Below, piece by piece: positions 13,208 to 24,987 of a stretch of 64,000 bases of DNA. The stretch covers positions 111,280,433-111,344,432 of the forward strand of contig NC_081410.1 in NCBI RefSeq assembly GCF_030272615.1. The letters run 5' to 3'. Origin of the DNA: Cryptomeria japonica. Taxonomy: Eukaryota > Streptophyta > Pinopsida > Cupressales > Cupressaceae. How positions within the stretch are numbered: position 1 is the stretch's first letter; each line of letters starts with the position of its first letter. A program made the position numbers and the translations under genes. The notes beneath the pieces were generated by a model. That model was not told the DNA's origin. It searched no databases and was given only the letters and a program-made list of their open reading frames with translations.

Positions 13208-13404
13208 TATAGACACCTATTTCTGTACACTTGATTGAATGAATTTTATATTTGTTTAATTATCATTTATCCAACTATTAATTAATCCTTTCCCCTTTTC
13301 CAACTATTAATTAAATTAATATTTAATTAATTCATCCCAACCCTCTTCTCCTATAGATTAAATAAATTATTCAATTTATTTGATTTAATTCACTTAACCA
13401 AATT

Positions 13405-13566
13405 CAAACCATTAATTAAATAAATAAATCATATTTGTTTAATTAAATCCCACCTCTCACATTTAAATAAATTAATATTTATTTAAAATCTCAAAATCCC
13501 ATCTCTACATTTAAATAAATCAATATTTATTTAAAATCCCCAAGTTCCATCTCTCACATTTAATAA
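13405..13566 (+). repeat. AT-palindrome tandem units, left block
   Basis: Units of ~49 bp begin near 13410, 13459, 13508 and 13557. The core is ATTTAAATAAAT-TAATATTTATTTAAA, close to its own reverse complement, followed by CCCATCTCTCAC. The last unit is broken after ATTTA by insertion X. Confidence 0.75.
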
Positions 13567-13922
13567 AATAGCAGTTGCACCTTGGTGTGCAATGGGTACA
13601 CTGAAAAGGTGTGGAAAGTCAATTATGGAAAATTTTATTTTATTTTATCGCATACATTTGTGGAGTACATGACTTAAATACATAGGTGCTTTAGCAAATT
13701 ATGTTGTCTATGCAATAGAGGTCTCAATGGAGAAGTGATAGCTTTGAAATAACTATTTGTTCACTTATAGGTAATCAAATATGACCGAAACAAAACCTCT
13801 AAATTAGGAATATAATGAAGATCTATTACAGATAGTCTCATATTATATTGTAAGAGAGAGAGAGAGAGAGAGACGAGAGATGAGAGAGAGAGAGACGAGA
13901 GAGAGAGAGAGAGAGAGAGGAG

Positions 13923-14019
<97 letters not shown>

Positions 14020-14049
14020 AGAGAAGGAGATAGAGATGGAGATGGAAAA

Positions 14050-14123
<74 letters not shown>

Positions 14124-15860
14124 TCAAATTCAAGCCTACATTTATTAGGAAATTTGAATTCTATCATATAGTTATAGAAGTTTTATACAACATAGGAGGA
14201 ACACCCATTTCTAGTGGATTCAAATATTACAATTACTCAAGGAAAATTATCACACTCAAGAAAAAAAAATTAAAACTAAAAGCCTAGTAGTGTCATTAAT
14301 TCATTAGGTTTTTGCCAATCCATCTAAATAATATCTTAAAATTAGAATGAAGGAACCCTATCAACTCACATGCACATTATAAAGTATATCTCAAAATTTT
14401 AAAATTATACTCAAAATGATGTTGTTTATATGAAATGTTAATTGTGGGCACCTCTCATAAGTTTAACTATTGATAAAATGGAATCAATTAAAAAATAATT
14501 GTAGTTTTTAAAACTATTCACATATTTATAATCCTAATCTAGTTTATGAAATTTTAAGCTAGGGTTTTTTAATGAATCTTGACAATTTTATTTTAAAACT
14601 AACTAAATATATTATTAGCTTTCAAACAAGTAAACACACTTTTGATATGTTCTCTAAAACTCTTTCATTTATAGTCATCATCTCCATTACATATATATTT
14701 GCAATTATAATCTACTATGTGAAATATTAAATAAAGAGATGTCTTAAATCTAAGAACACATCAAATCATTTTTTTAAGAAAAATTTATGAAAAACGGTGA
14801 CGATCATCCAAATCATCTTGCAAGCCTTGAATGGCAATGTCCATTGTTGATAGATCATATGAGGTCTGTCCATCTCATATAAACCATACAATACCTCTTT
14901 TGCTTAGACAAAATTTAATTAGGGTGTTGTTTGGGAATATCCTAATATGATGTGTTAATTTAAATAAAATAAAAAATTATTATAAAATTTTATAATATAT
15001 TTTTGATTTTTAACATAAATGTTTATTAAATGATTATATTAATTAATAAATATTTATTTTAATGATATTTAATAATCCTATTAAACAAATAAATAATATA
15101 TAAATAAGATAGTGATGAAAGATTAGATGAAATTACTAATATTCACATTTACATATTAATATTGATATTTTTAGTAAATTTCATTTTTAACTATTTAAAT
15201 AAAATATAAGGGTAAGATTGGAGGAGATGGTGTAACTGGTAACCTCATCCAAAGAGATGCCAGAGAATAAAAGCATCAACTAAAATTAAGTAGGTATGTT
15301 TCTTTCCCTAAAACGGGAGACAATTTTAGTGGTGACAAAGAATAGTCCACACTTTCCAAGAATGAATATTTAGGTTGAAAGGTTAGTTGTTACTTATGAA
15401 TGCAACTCAATTAATCGTGTACACTTTGTGATTGGATAATTAGTCCTTGCAATCATGTTTACATCTTTATTATTCTTGTTAGTCTCGCCCACAACTTGAA
15501 AATCATTACCCCTAAAATTGATGACGTGAAAGACAAAAGAGAGCCCGTGCAAAATACATGAACTAAAATACGGTGAATAGAAGGAAAAAGCAACTGGAAA
15601 ATCCAATGGTGATGACGATACCATTTTCTTCGTACAATGAATGGAATTTTTTTTTTTGGGAAGGAGGACATGGGAGGCATTGTCAGAATCAATGTTGTGA
15701 CTGGTACCTCTGACATAACAGTAATTGCGTGATAGTCGTGAAAATCCGACAGTCACGAGCTTTTCAATCGTCTTGCAGTGCCTGAGACACATTATACATC
15801 GTTGATTTGCAAACTTTAGCTCGTCCATTTCATAGAAATAGACGCCTTCGACGTAATTAA
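13566..15860. other. Insertion X inside G1 LTR (origin unknown)
   Basis: The tandem AT-palindrome array stops near 13566 and resumes near 15860, so the ~2.3 kb between was inserted. It carries a long GA microsatellite, AT-rich DNA at 14200-15200, and a less AT-rich right end (15480-15840). I see no terminal inverted repeats, LTRs, poly-A or transposase. A TAAT-like target duplication is possible but cannot be separated from the AT-rich host unit. It may be a captured genomic fragment or an unrecognised element. Confidence 0.5.
13853..14121 (+). repeat. (GA)n microsatellite
   Basis: About 270 bp of imperfect GA repeats with short interruptions (GACGAGAGATG, GGAGATAGAGATGGAGATGG). The apparent Ser/Leu and Arg/Glu ORFs across it are by-products of the repeat. 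Confidence 0.97.
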
Positions 15861-16420
15861 TGTTTATTTAAATCCCTAAAATCTCATCTCTCACATTTAA
15901 ATAAATTAATGTTTATTTAAATCCTTAAAATCCCCTTTTTCACATTTAAATAAATTAATATTTATTTAAATTCCTAAAATATTTCCCCCACTTGCACTTT
16001 CTAGAAAATGCAAGTTGCAAGTTAACCTTTTTCCTAAACATGTTTGAACCTCTATTATTAGCCTAATCTTCCTTTAATGGTTTGCACATTCCTAAACCAA
16101 AGGTTAACCCAAAACCCATCATCTCAAGCCTTTAATGGCTTTATCTAAAGTCTTCAAACCTTTAATGGTTTCATTCTAGAGACTTCTCAAGCCTTTAATG
16201 GTTTCCCTCAAAGTTTTCAAGTTTTTAATGACTCTCTTAAAGTCTTCAAGCATTTAATGCTCTATCCCTTTTTTTTCTCATTTAAATAAATTAAGATTTA
16301 TTTAAATAAAATCCAAAATTCACATTCACATTTAAATAAATCAATATTTATTTAAATATCTATCCAAATGCAAGTTGCACCAATAAATTGAAATAAATTA
16401 ATTTTATTTCAATTAAATCC
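15860..16420 (+). repeat. AT-palindrome tandem units, right block
   Basis: Units continue near 15860, 15893 and 15945, then again near 16278, 16328 and 16388, each with a 24-28 bp near-palindrome of ATTTAAATAAAT / ATTTATTTAAAT type. Between 16000 and 16270 is a different repeated phrase, CCTTTAATGGTTT, seen five or six times. Confidence 0.7.
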
Positions 16421-17015
16421 TAAAAATCTCTCCCACTTGCATTCTCCTACAAATCCACTTGCATGCCTAAAACCCTTCTAGATTCTTCTAATCACTTCCA
16501 ATTTAGCCGAATCCCCTTCTAATCATTTGCACATTCCTTAAGAAAGGTCACTTCTCAAAAATATGCAAAGTCTTCACAAAGCATTAAAAGTTTTATTTCT
16601 TCAACAAGATAACCTCCAAATTCTTCCAAACTTGTAAGGCTCTTACATAACCATTAATGGTTAAGTCAACCTTGACCCTTGGTTAGAGACTTTCTCTCTA
16701 ACTTAACCTTTCTTTTAACTCATGAGTCTCTTCAAGCATTCATTGCTTTGACCATGGTTATCCCTTTAACTCTTGCACAAGACTTTATCCTTTAGATAAA
16801 AGATTTATCCACTAACTCAACCCTAACCCAACCCCCCAGGGTAACCATCATGTCCCTTCAGACATTTAATGAATCTTCTATCTCCTCTCAAACCTTCTCA
16901 TGGTGACACTTGTCAACATGAGATTGGGTTGAAAGTATCACATGGATTGAGGATCATTCAATCCCAACCCTTGTTAAGATAATTGAATCTTAAACATCCT
17001 ATTCCCCATTTCTTC

Positions 17016-17023
17016 TATAAATA
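17016..17023 (+). promoter_or_regulatory. TATA box of G1 LTR
   Basis: TATAAATA followed by GGCCTC, then a pyrimidine-rich start region (TTTCTCTCATTATCC). Sense orientation and a place near the LTR right end fit the U3/R border of a gypsy LTR. Confidence 0.6.
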
Positions 17024-17525
17024 GGCCTCATTTCTCTCATTATCCATCATCCAAGTTATTGTCTATCAAGAATCCACATTTGCCTCTCTTTGCAAGCTCA
17101 ATAATTTAGAAGTATTTTAGCATTAGCATATATTATATTAGCATAATATCCATATCATAGCATGTTAGTATAGCATAATATCCATATCATAGCATGTTAG
17201 TATAGCATAATATTCATATCATAGCATGTTTAGCTTCATTATCATAGTATAGTCTTTACCATAACTAAGCTTTCATTATCATATCATAGATGTAGTTGCA
17301 TTTGCATACAAATCTTTTATTAACTCATCCCTCATTCTTTAGGTTGTCATTCTAAAGGATCAAGTGCTCAAGGACACAGAGCAATGTTGATTTAAAGAAT
17401 CCTTGGAGATAGAGAACAATGGAACGATTTGAAGAGATTGCTTATTTAATTTGATTTCTTTGATAGATCTTGATTCATCGGTATACTTGTTTGCTTATAC
17501 TCTCAATGGACTAACCCTTCTTTCA

Positions 17526-17749
17526 GGTATACGCTTATGATTAGATTTAGTAGCCTACATAATTATCAAAGTTGATGTATATATAGAAAATTAAATGATT
17601 GATGAAAGGAAGTTAAAATAAGTGATTTGTATTATTTGTTTGTCTGTTTGTTTTTTAATGTTTTTTTGACAAGTTATACTTAATTTTTATAAATTGTTGT
17701 ACTACTATTGAAATAGAAAACAACTTTTTAATAAAAATATAATTGAAAT
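17526..17749. other. Flanking DNA and left LINE target duplication
   Basis: AT-rich DNA between the G1 LTR end and the LINE. Its last 17 bases (17733-17749, AAAAATATAATTGAAAT) recur at 25503-25519. It joins logically to 25520 on, as the pre-insertion site. Confidence 0.6.
17733..17749 (+). repeat. LINE target site duplication, left copy
   Basis: AAAAATATAATTGAAAT. The partner is at 25503-25519, right after the LINE A-tail. The first A residues of the right copy merge with the tail. Confidence 0.8.
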
Positions 17750-18516
17750 CTCAAAAGTGGATAATAATTGGTGGTGTGGGAGCAGACCAAATAGAAGGCT
17801 TAGATTGAGAACTTAAGGACTTTTTGAAATAAAAGAAAACTGAAATTTGCAGTAAAGTAAATGTGTTAGAAGCAACACTTTCAATATTTTCTGTAAAGCA
17901 GTTCTCCAGGATTACATTCGGAAATAAACCCTAATTTGGTAGCGATACTACGAAAAAACCTCAAATTGCATTACATCAAATGCAATGACCACTGAAACAG
18001 ATAGCACTATGTATTATGATCTTCAGGGAATGAACGAAATGTGAAAGGGTTTTGGATGATAATTGCGCCTCGCGTCATCGGTAATTAATTGGAATCAAGC
18101 GGTGCGTATTCGCCTCTTCAAGTGATTATTGGAGAAAAAGGGACAGTAACTACAAGTTAAACACCTCTGCAAGACAATCTGTATTTCCTCAGGGGACAGT
18201 GATTGCAGTGAAATACTTCAGGATATACATAAGTGAATATGAAAGCAGCAGGCAAGGATGTGATAAAGTTTCAGTGAATAATAGAAGGCATCCGAGGTTT
18301 AGAGAAGAGAACCGGATTAAAATGCGCGTCTAGGGTTTCCAGAATTGCATTAAAACATTTGTCTTTGTTTTCGTTAGCATTTGCATTATACAGAGATTGC
18401 CGAGTTGGGTTTATGGAGCGGATAAACTTTTTCCAGCAGAGTGTAGAGACTTTTAGAGGTTTTTTATTCAATCGTTATCTCTCAGGTTCAATAGAAATTT
18501 AATACAGTGATCGGAT
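17750..18516 (+). other. LINE 5' UTR
   Basis: About 770 bp from the target duplication to the ORF1 start. No ORF is convincing. It is less AT-rich than the flank, from which it differs clearly at 17750. An internal promoter is expected for a LINE, but I see no specific motif. Confidence 0.6.
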
Positions 18517-20761
18517 ATGGCTGATAGAGGACATTTGGGTTCATGCACGGATGTGGGCTAGGAAGACCCACCTCATGTTCTGCAGTGGGTCTACACGAAT
18601 GGAAGATGGAAGGACATGGCGATATAGGTAAACCGGAGCGGAAATAACAAGGTTTTTTAGCCAGTTTCAAAATAATTTCAAGGCTTCTTGGGGAACAGAC
18701 GCAGTGTGGCATGGAGGCAGAATAACAATGGAAGGAGATTCACTTAAGGGCATTTTAATAATGGTGCGAATCAAGGGAATTCTGAGAAGCAATTCAAGGG
18801 CTTTTCGAGGAAATGGTCTTTGGATTTGGGCAATTAATGAATGTTTGCTAGGGTTGTTGGCTTGGCAAATAAGGAGACTGCGGCTAGGGTTTCTATTTCT
18901 TCACATCAGGTGGGAAATAAGGTAAATGTGAACCTCAAGGAAGCTAGTCTAGAAAAGGTAAGTAAGATACCTACTGATCCTATTCTGCCGAGGGTTTCTT
19001 CATCACAAGTTTGGGCTCCTATCCCTTGTATCGATATTTTGGGTTCCTATGTCGATAAGAAAGTGAATTGTTTGCATACGAATGCTATTTTTGGGGAAAT
19101 TTGGGGTGATTAGATTAGTTTGTTAAAGCTTTATCATAAATTGTAGAAAAGATGGGGGGATATGTATTATTTTCAATTATTGTCTGCGAATGATTTTATT
19201 ATTGTCTTTGATTCTCCTTCTTTCAGAGATGAGGTATTAAGAACTTCACATCATTGGTTTGGAAAACATTTAATTCAATGCGACTTGGAAACCTTTTTTT
19301 GTTCCTTCTTGGTCTAGTTCAAAACTTATTCCTTTCTGGTTTGGTTTACCTAAAATTCCTTTTGAATTTATGGATCCAGATGTTCTTGAGAAAATTGGAA
19401 ATACTATTGGAACTTTTTTAACATCTAAAATGGACTTTGTGGAGGGGGAGGTTCTGGTAAAAATTTGTGTTCTTATTAACCCTAACAATGTTTGCCCCAG
19501 TACTTGTAATATCAAGTCTCATGATGGTATTTGGCACCAGTCAATTGAGAAATTAGATATGAAGCTTCTTAAGTCTCCTTTACTTTTGGATGCTCCAACA
19601 CTTATGGATTTTAAGAAAAACCAACAGGTTGTTGGCTCTGTCCCTAAATCCCTTAATAAAGATAGTTTGTTGGCGGGACCTTCGGTTGAAGGATGTGGAA
19701 ATGTCTCTTCGCATAAATTGGTAGAAACATGTCACATTAATCTTGAAAATAATCAATTGTGTCATATTTCTGGGAAACCAAATGATCACACTTTGGGTTC
19801 GGTCTCTCTTTCATCTTTATCGAAGACATTTTCTAATAACAAGGGTATAGTGGATGGTAATCCCCCGATGAATGGAGTAGATCATATATTGATGATAGAT
19901 TGCCTTAAGATGCCAAATAATCACACAAAGGGTAAGGACGACAATTTGTCTTCATGCACTCAAAAGGAGGTTTTGGATTCTTCAAAGAATGTGAATTTAG
20001 ATAAAAATGCAGTGGTTGATATGGAAACTATTAAACAGGTACCTGCCATAGGTTTTCCTAATGATGCTTCTTTAGTTCAGGAAATTAAGAATTTGGTGTC
20101 GAATGTTGAAATTAATATGGCTAATGAATATTCCTTAGGGAATAGTAATCCGTCAGAGGTTTTCCCTGTTATTATGCTAGACGAGAATCTGGTTCAGCAA
20201 GTAAATGATATTTTTAACAATCATGCATATCAAATGGATGAGGGTATTACTGATAGAGTTGTTTGTTCAATTGAGAATGATTTGGGGGGTATAAACTTGA
20301 CCCTTCCAATTTCTGCATCTGCTAACCCTTTTGTGGTTTTGGCTACGACAGAGTTGGGTTTTGAAGATAATCCAATTATCTTGGCTTCTCCAAAGTCATG
20401 CAAGAGTTTACCAATTGTCCAAACAACTCTGGTTTTTTCACCATCGGTGGTTTCTCCTAGGAGAGGTAGGCCTCCAAATAATCTTAAGACTCAAATGGAA
20501 ATTGATGCTGGAATTCAAAAGACTTTGTCCCTTTCTCCTTCTGGTGGGCAATGGAGGCATTCAGTCTCTCTTGGTAGGCCTAAGAAAACACGCCTAACTC
20601 TTGTAAGTGTAAAAAGAAAGAGTAGTAAAAGATTTGTGAGTATTCCTCCTGTGACAAGATCAGGGGCTGTGAAACGTAATTTGCAAGGTTGCTTTGCGGA
20701 AAGCAAAAATTCTCCAATTAATGAGAAGAGGGTAGCTTCGGCCTCCCCTCGAGGACAATGA
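18517..20761 (+). pseudogene. LINE ORF1 (DUF4283-type RNA-binding protein, broken)
   Basis: ATG 18517 opens a frame (MADRGHLGSC) rich in Gln, Asn and Arg with many CAG/CAA-to-stop changes. The DUF4283-like region spans about 19060-19480: ANDFIIVFDSPSFRDEVL, then after a frameshift near 19290 WFGLPKIPFEFMDPDVLEKIGN and VEGEVLVKICVLI. This domain is an RRM-like fold found in ORF1 of plant L1 elements. From ATG 19370 the frame is open for 463 codons to TGA 20759-20761, with a low-complexity Ser/Asn/Lys-rich middle and a basic tail (RRGRPPNNL, KTRLTLVSVKRK). I see no zinc knuckle. The stop overlaps the ORF2 start. Confidence 0.85.
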
Positions 20762-23700
20762 GAATTGTTTCTTGGAATGTTAGGGGCTTAAATGCCCCTA
20801 ACAAGAGATGCTTAATTAAGTCCCAGATGGACTTAATTAAGTGTGATATTTTTATGTTGTAAGAAACAAAATTGTCAAAGGAGTATGCTGATTTGGTTTT
20901 TTCATCTTGGAGAAGGTGGAATTTTCTTTCTTCTTTGGCTTGTGGTGCTTCAGGAGGTTTGGCACTGCTTTGGAATAATTATAATATTGAGGTACAATTA
21001 GTGGCATCTGCTACAAATTAGATGTTGGCTTTAGTTATAAGCAAGATTTCAAAGGTTAAATTTTGGCTTTTTAACATTTATGCTCCGTCAAGAATTCAAG
21101 GGAAGAGTAAGTTATGGGGTGAATTAAAGAGGATTTCTTCTCCCTTAAAACATGGTTCCTTTATTATCTTCGGGGGTGATTTTAATGCTATCACTATTTT
21201 AGATGAGAAAAGAGGAGGTGTTTTCCCTAATAAAAGGATTATGGATGACTTTGGGGATTTCATTTTTGATATGAGCCTTTTTGATTGTAAGTCTCAGAAT
21301 GGGGTTTTCACATGGACAAACATGAGAAGGGATTTTTCTCAGATTGCTGATAGATTAGATTGATTTTTGTTATCTGAGAATTGGATTGATTCAGATTTTG
21401 ATTTCTTTTCCTCTATTCTACCAGTCTCAGGTTCTGATCATTTTCCAATTTCCCTTTCAGTTATTGAGGATAGGGCTTCTTTTAAGTCTCCATTTAAATT
21501 TGAGCCCATGTGGTTTAGGGATTCTTCCTTTTTGCCTCTTCTTATGAAATGGTGGAATTTTGCTCCTTTTTGTTCTTGGTCCCGTATGTTTCAGATTGCT
21601 AAGAAGTTAAGTTATTTGAAATTGAATATTAGGGAATGGAATATCTCGCATTTTAAGAATATTTTTCAAGAGAAACAAAGGATTCAAGATATGATTGAGT
21701 GTCTTAATACTCATGTGCTTCAACATGGTATGGTGCCACAAGTTTTTGATGAATTGAAGTCACTAAATTTATAGCTTGAGGAGGTGTTAGCTAGAGAGGA
21801 AATCTATTGGAGACAAAAATCTAGAGAGTTATGGCTTTCAGATGGTGACAGGAACACAATTTTTTTTCATTCTTCAACTAAGATTAAAAGATGTAAGAAT
21901 AGGATATCTTGTATTCAATGTTAGAATGAGAATTTATTGACAGAGTCAGAGGACATTGCTTCAGAGGCAGTTAGGTTTTTTAAGTCATTATTATCTTCGA
22001 AAATAGAAATCTCAGCAATGATATTATATCTAATATTCCTCCTTTAGTATCTTTGGAAGACAATAAGATGTTGATGTCTCCCTTTTCCTTAGAAGAAGTT
22101 AAGAGTGCTGTCTTTGCCATGAATCCAGATAAAGCTCTGGGACCAGATGGTTACTCCTTTATTTTTTCAGAAATGTTGGGATTTTGTGGGAAATGATGTT
22201 TTATTGGCTCTCAAGGAAGCTAGGAGAAATAGGTCTATTTTAAAATAACTTAATACTACAATGATTGCAATTATTCCTAAAAAAGAGGATACTAAGACTT
22301 TTGTTGACTTCCACCCCATTGCTTTATGTAACACTTTGTATAAGATATTTATGAAGGCAATTTCCCTTAGGTTGGCAAAAATTCTACCTTGGATCATTTC
22401 ACTGGAGCAAGGTGGTTTTGTTCTCGGAAGGGAGATGACAGAGGGTGCAATTGTAGCACATGAGGTGCTGCATTCTATTTCCACCCAAGGAACCCCGACC
22501 ATGATACTTAAGCTAGATATGATGAAGGCTTACGATAGAGTAGAGTGGGGGGCTTTATGTGCTGTTCTTGAGAAGTTAGGTTTTTCCAAGGCCTGGGTCA
22601 AATGGATTCGTGCATGTATTTCTTCTACAAGATTCTTGGTTTTAATTAATGGTTCTCCTTGTGGTTTTTTCACTTCCTCTAGGGGTTTGAGACAGGGAGA
22701 TCCCCTTTCTCCCTTTTTGTTTATTCTCCTAGCTGAAACCTTTAGTTGGGCTATTAGGGCTGCTAAAGTGGGGGGGGGGGGGGCTTTGGAAAGGTATAAG
22801 GATTTAGAATATTCCCCAAAGTATTTCTCATTGTCTCTTTGTAGATGATACTCTGTTATTTGGACATGCTTCGTTAGTTGAGGCAAAAGTGATTAAAGGA
22901 ATAATACAAAATTATGCATCGTTTTCTGGTTAGAAAGTGAATGGTGATAAATCAAAGATTCTTTCCTTAATACATCACAACTGGTTCAACATAGGTTACA
23001 ATCCTTTTGGGGATTTGAGACTAGAAATCTTCCATGTACTTACCTTGGGATTCCTTTCTTTGTTAAATAGGATAAGTTTGGTTTTTGGGATAAGATTATT
23101 TCGGTCATTTCTAAAAGAATTCTCTCATGGAATCATAGATGGTTAACTTTGGCAGGTAAAATTGTTCTCATCAAGTCTATTTTGAATGCTGTTCCCATAT
23201 CTCTCATGTCCGTTTTGAAGTCTCCAAAAGTAGCTATTGTTAGTTTATAGGATACTCTTAGAGATTTTCTTTGGAACAATAATAAAGATGGCAAGAAGAA
23301 ACTCCCTTTAGTTGCATGGGATAAGGTATGTTTGCCTAAGGAACTTGGGGGAACAGGAATTCAAAGTCTGGAAGATCAGAATTTAGCCTTAGGTGCTAAG
23401 TTGGTTTGGAAATTATATGACAAGCCTAGCTCCTTATGGGTACAGATTATGTTTTCCAAATATTTAAATAATGGACCGAGAGAGTACATTTTTAAAGTCT
23501 CAAATTTGCCTTTGGGTTCTTCTATTTGGAATTTCCTTTGTAAATGTAGATCAATTATTTTGCCTCATCTCTCATGGATTGTTCATAATGGTAGAAAGGT
23601 CAGATTCTGGGATGAAGTATGGAATGGACACACACCTTTGATGAATATTAGGGATTGGTCTCCTCTGATCACTGTTCTTTCCTTCCTTTGGGGTGTTTTT

Positions 23701-24987
23701 GTAGTAGATTATTTTGAAATTGTGACTAGTGGACCCCTTAAGCTAGCTAGATGGAAGTCGATTGATTTCTTAGATGTTGATCAAAGTATGAAATTAGATT
23801 TTGAGAATATTTTGGGGGATAGAATTGTATTTCTTTTTGATTCTGAGGATGAACTTATTTGGACAAAGAATATTTCTGGTAAGTACACTGTTAAAGATGG
23901 TTACAACTCTCTTATGGTTGCTACAAATTTATCATCTTGGCCTTATAAGTTGTTTTGGCATTCGACTTGTCTTTTTAAAGGTGGAGCCTTTGCTTGGTTG
24001 GTAGTTTAGGACAGAGTCCTTATAGGTATGAGACTAGATAGACTTGGTATTACTGTCGTTTTCCCTTGTGTCCTTTGTAACAAAAAATTGGAATCTTGTT
24101 CACACCTGTTCCTACATTGTGATTATGCTTATGAATGTTGGCAGTGGTTGTTTGAGAAGTTAAATATATCCTTTGTTATTGGTAAGGATCTCATTTCCGA
24201 TCTTGGCCCTTTATGTTTGCCTCGTCTTTTTATGCATGCCTTTGGATCATATCTCCATCTATTGTGATTTGGAATATTTGGCTAGAGAGAAACAACATGA
24301 TATTTAAAAAAACAAGGTCTCATGTGTCTGAGGTTCTATTAAAAATTGAGTCTTCAATCTCTGAGGTTGCTTTGTCATTTGTTTATAAGAATTTGGAAAA
24401 TCTTACTTCTTTTTCGCATTGGGATAGTAGAGTTACTAGAGTTTGGAAGATGCTGTCAGTTTTACCCTCTCATGGTTCAATTTTAAAAAAAGAATGATGC
24501 AATAGGTAAGAGATGCTCTGCTAGATGGAAACCTCCTTCGCAGGGGCACTTTAAACTAAATTTTGATCGGGCCTCTCGTGGTAACCCTGGGCTGGCTGCG
24601 GTAGGCATGGTAATTTATGATCATAATGCAAATTTTATTCAAGCTAAGTGTCATGCTATTGGTTTTAAAACTAACAATTATGCGAAATTTCATGCTTTGT
24701 CTTTTGGATTGGATATGGAAATCTCTTTGGGAATTAAGGACTTAATAATTGAAGGTGATTCCATGGTGATTATTCAATGTGTTATGAAAAAGAAATCGAA
24801 TTGTTGGAATTTGTAGTATATACTTGATCCCATTTTATAAAAAATAGAATTGTTTGAATCTTTCTTGGTATCACATTGTTATAGAGAAGTTAATAAGATT
24901 GCAGATTATTTGGCAAATTTATCCATTGATAGCAATGCTAATCAGCGAGAGGTGGGTTTGGGAAGGTTTGCAACAATAGTTATGTGA
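20758..24987 (+). pseudogene. LINE ORF2: endonuclease, RT, zinc-binding, RNase H (broken)
   Basis: Starts MRIVSWNVRGLNAPNKR, the classic plant LINE endonuclease opening; further endonuclease motifs are FIIFGGDFNAI, FTWTN and SGSDHFPI. RT: LGPDGYSFIFF, ILKLDMMKAYDRVEW, RGLRQGDPLSPFLF, then after a frameshift in a G14 run (22770-22783) LFVDDTLLFG, where FADD is usual. The zinc-binding domain has FPCVLCNKKLESCSHLFLHC. RNase H: KLNFDRASRGNPG, AKFHALSFGL (Glu of AEFHAL replaced by Lys) and LIIEGDS. At least eight in-frame stops, among them 20860, 21019, 21361, 21772, 22933, 23248 and 24007. About 1400 codons, the normal length. Confidence 0.93.

Larger units (their letters stand above)
6487..17525 (+). 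mobile_element. G1, Ty3/gypsy (Tat/Ogre-like) element, 5' part outside window
   Basis: Sense-strand order is G-patch, linker, RT, RNase H, a second archaeal-type RNase H, integrase, ~2 kb spacer, PPT and LTR. RT before integrase and the double RNase H mark the Tat group of plant gypsy elements. Gag, protease and 5' LTR would lie left of C1, beyond the window. Heavy decay: coding domains are readable only across many stops. The right end is uncertain; I place it at the CA at 17524-17525. Confidence 0.8.
13208..17525 (+). repeat. G1 3' LTR, split by insertion X
   Basis: Starts TATAGACACCTATTTCTG after the PPT. The LTR sequence runs to about 13566, stops at foreign DNA, and resumes near 15860 in the middle of the same tandem array. 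A TATAAATA promoter near the right end fits a long U3 and short R/U5. I place the end at TTTCA (17525); with no 5' LTR in view, this edge is a guess. Without X the LTR would be about 2.0 kb. Confidence 0.55.

Noticed and set aside
13838-14287. Ser/Leu-rich and Arg/Glu-rich ORFs on both strands
   Set aside because: They exist only because a GA dinucleotide run has no stop codons in several frames.
15394-15828. 144-codon minus-strand ORF (MDELKFANQRCIMCLRH)
   Set aside because: No domain recognised, no homologous frame elsewhere in the window and no splice or promoter support. Kept only as a remark in insertion X.
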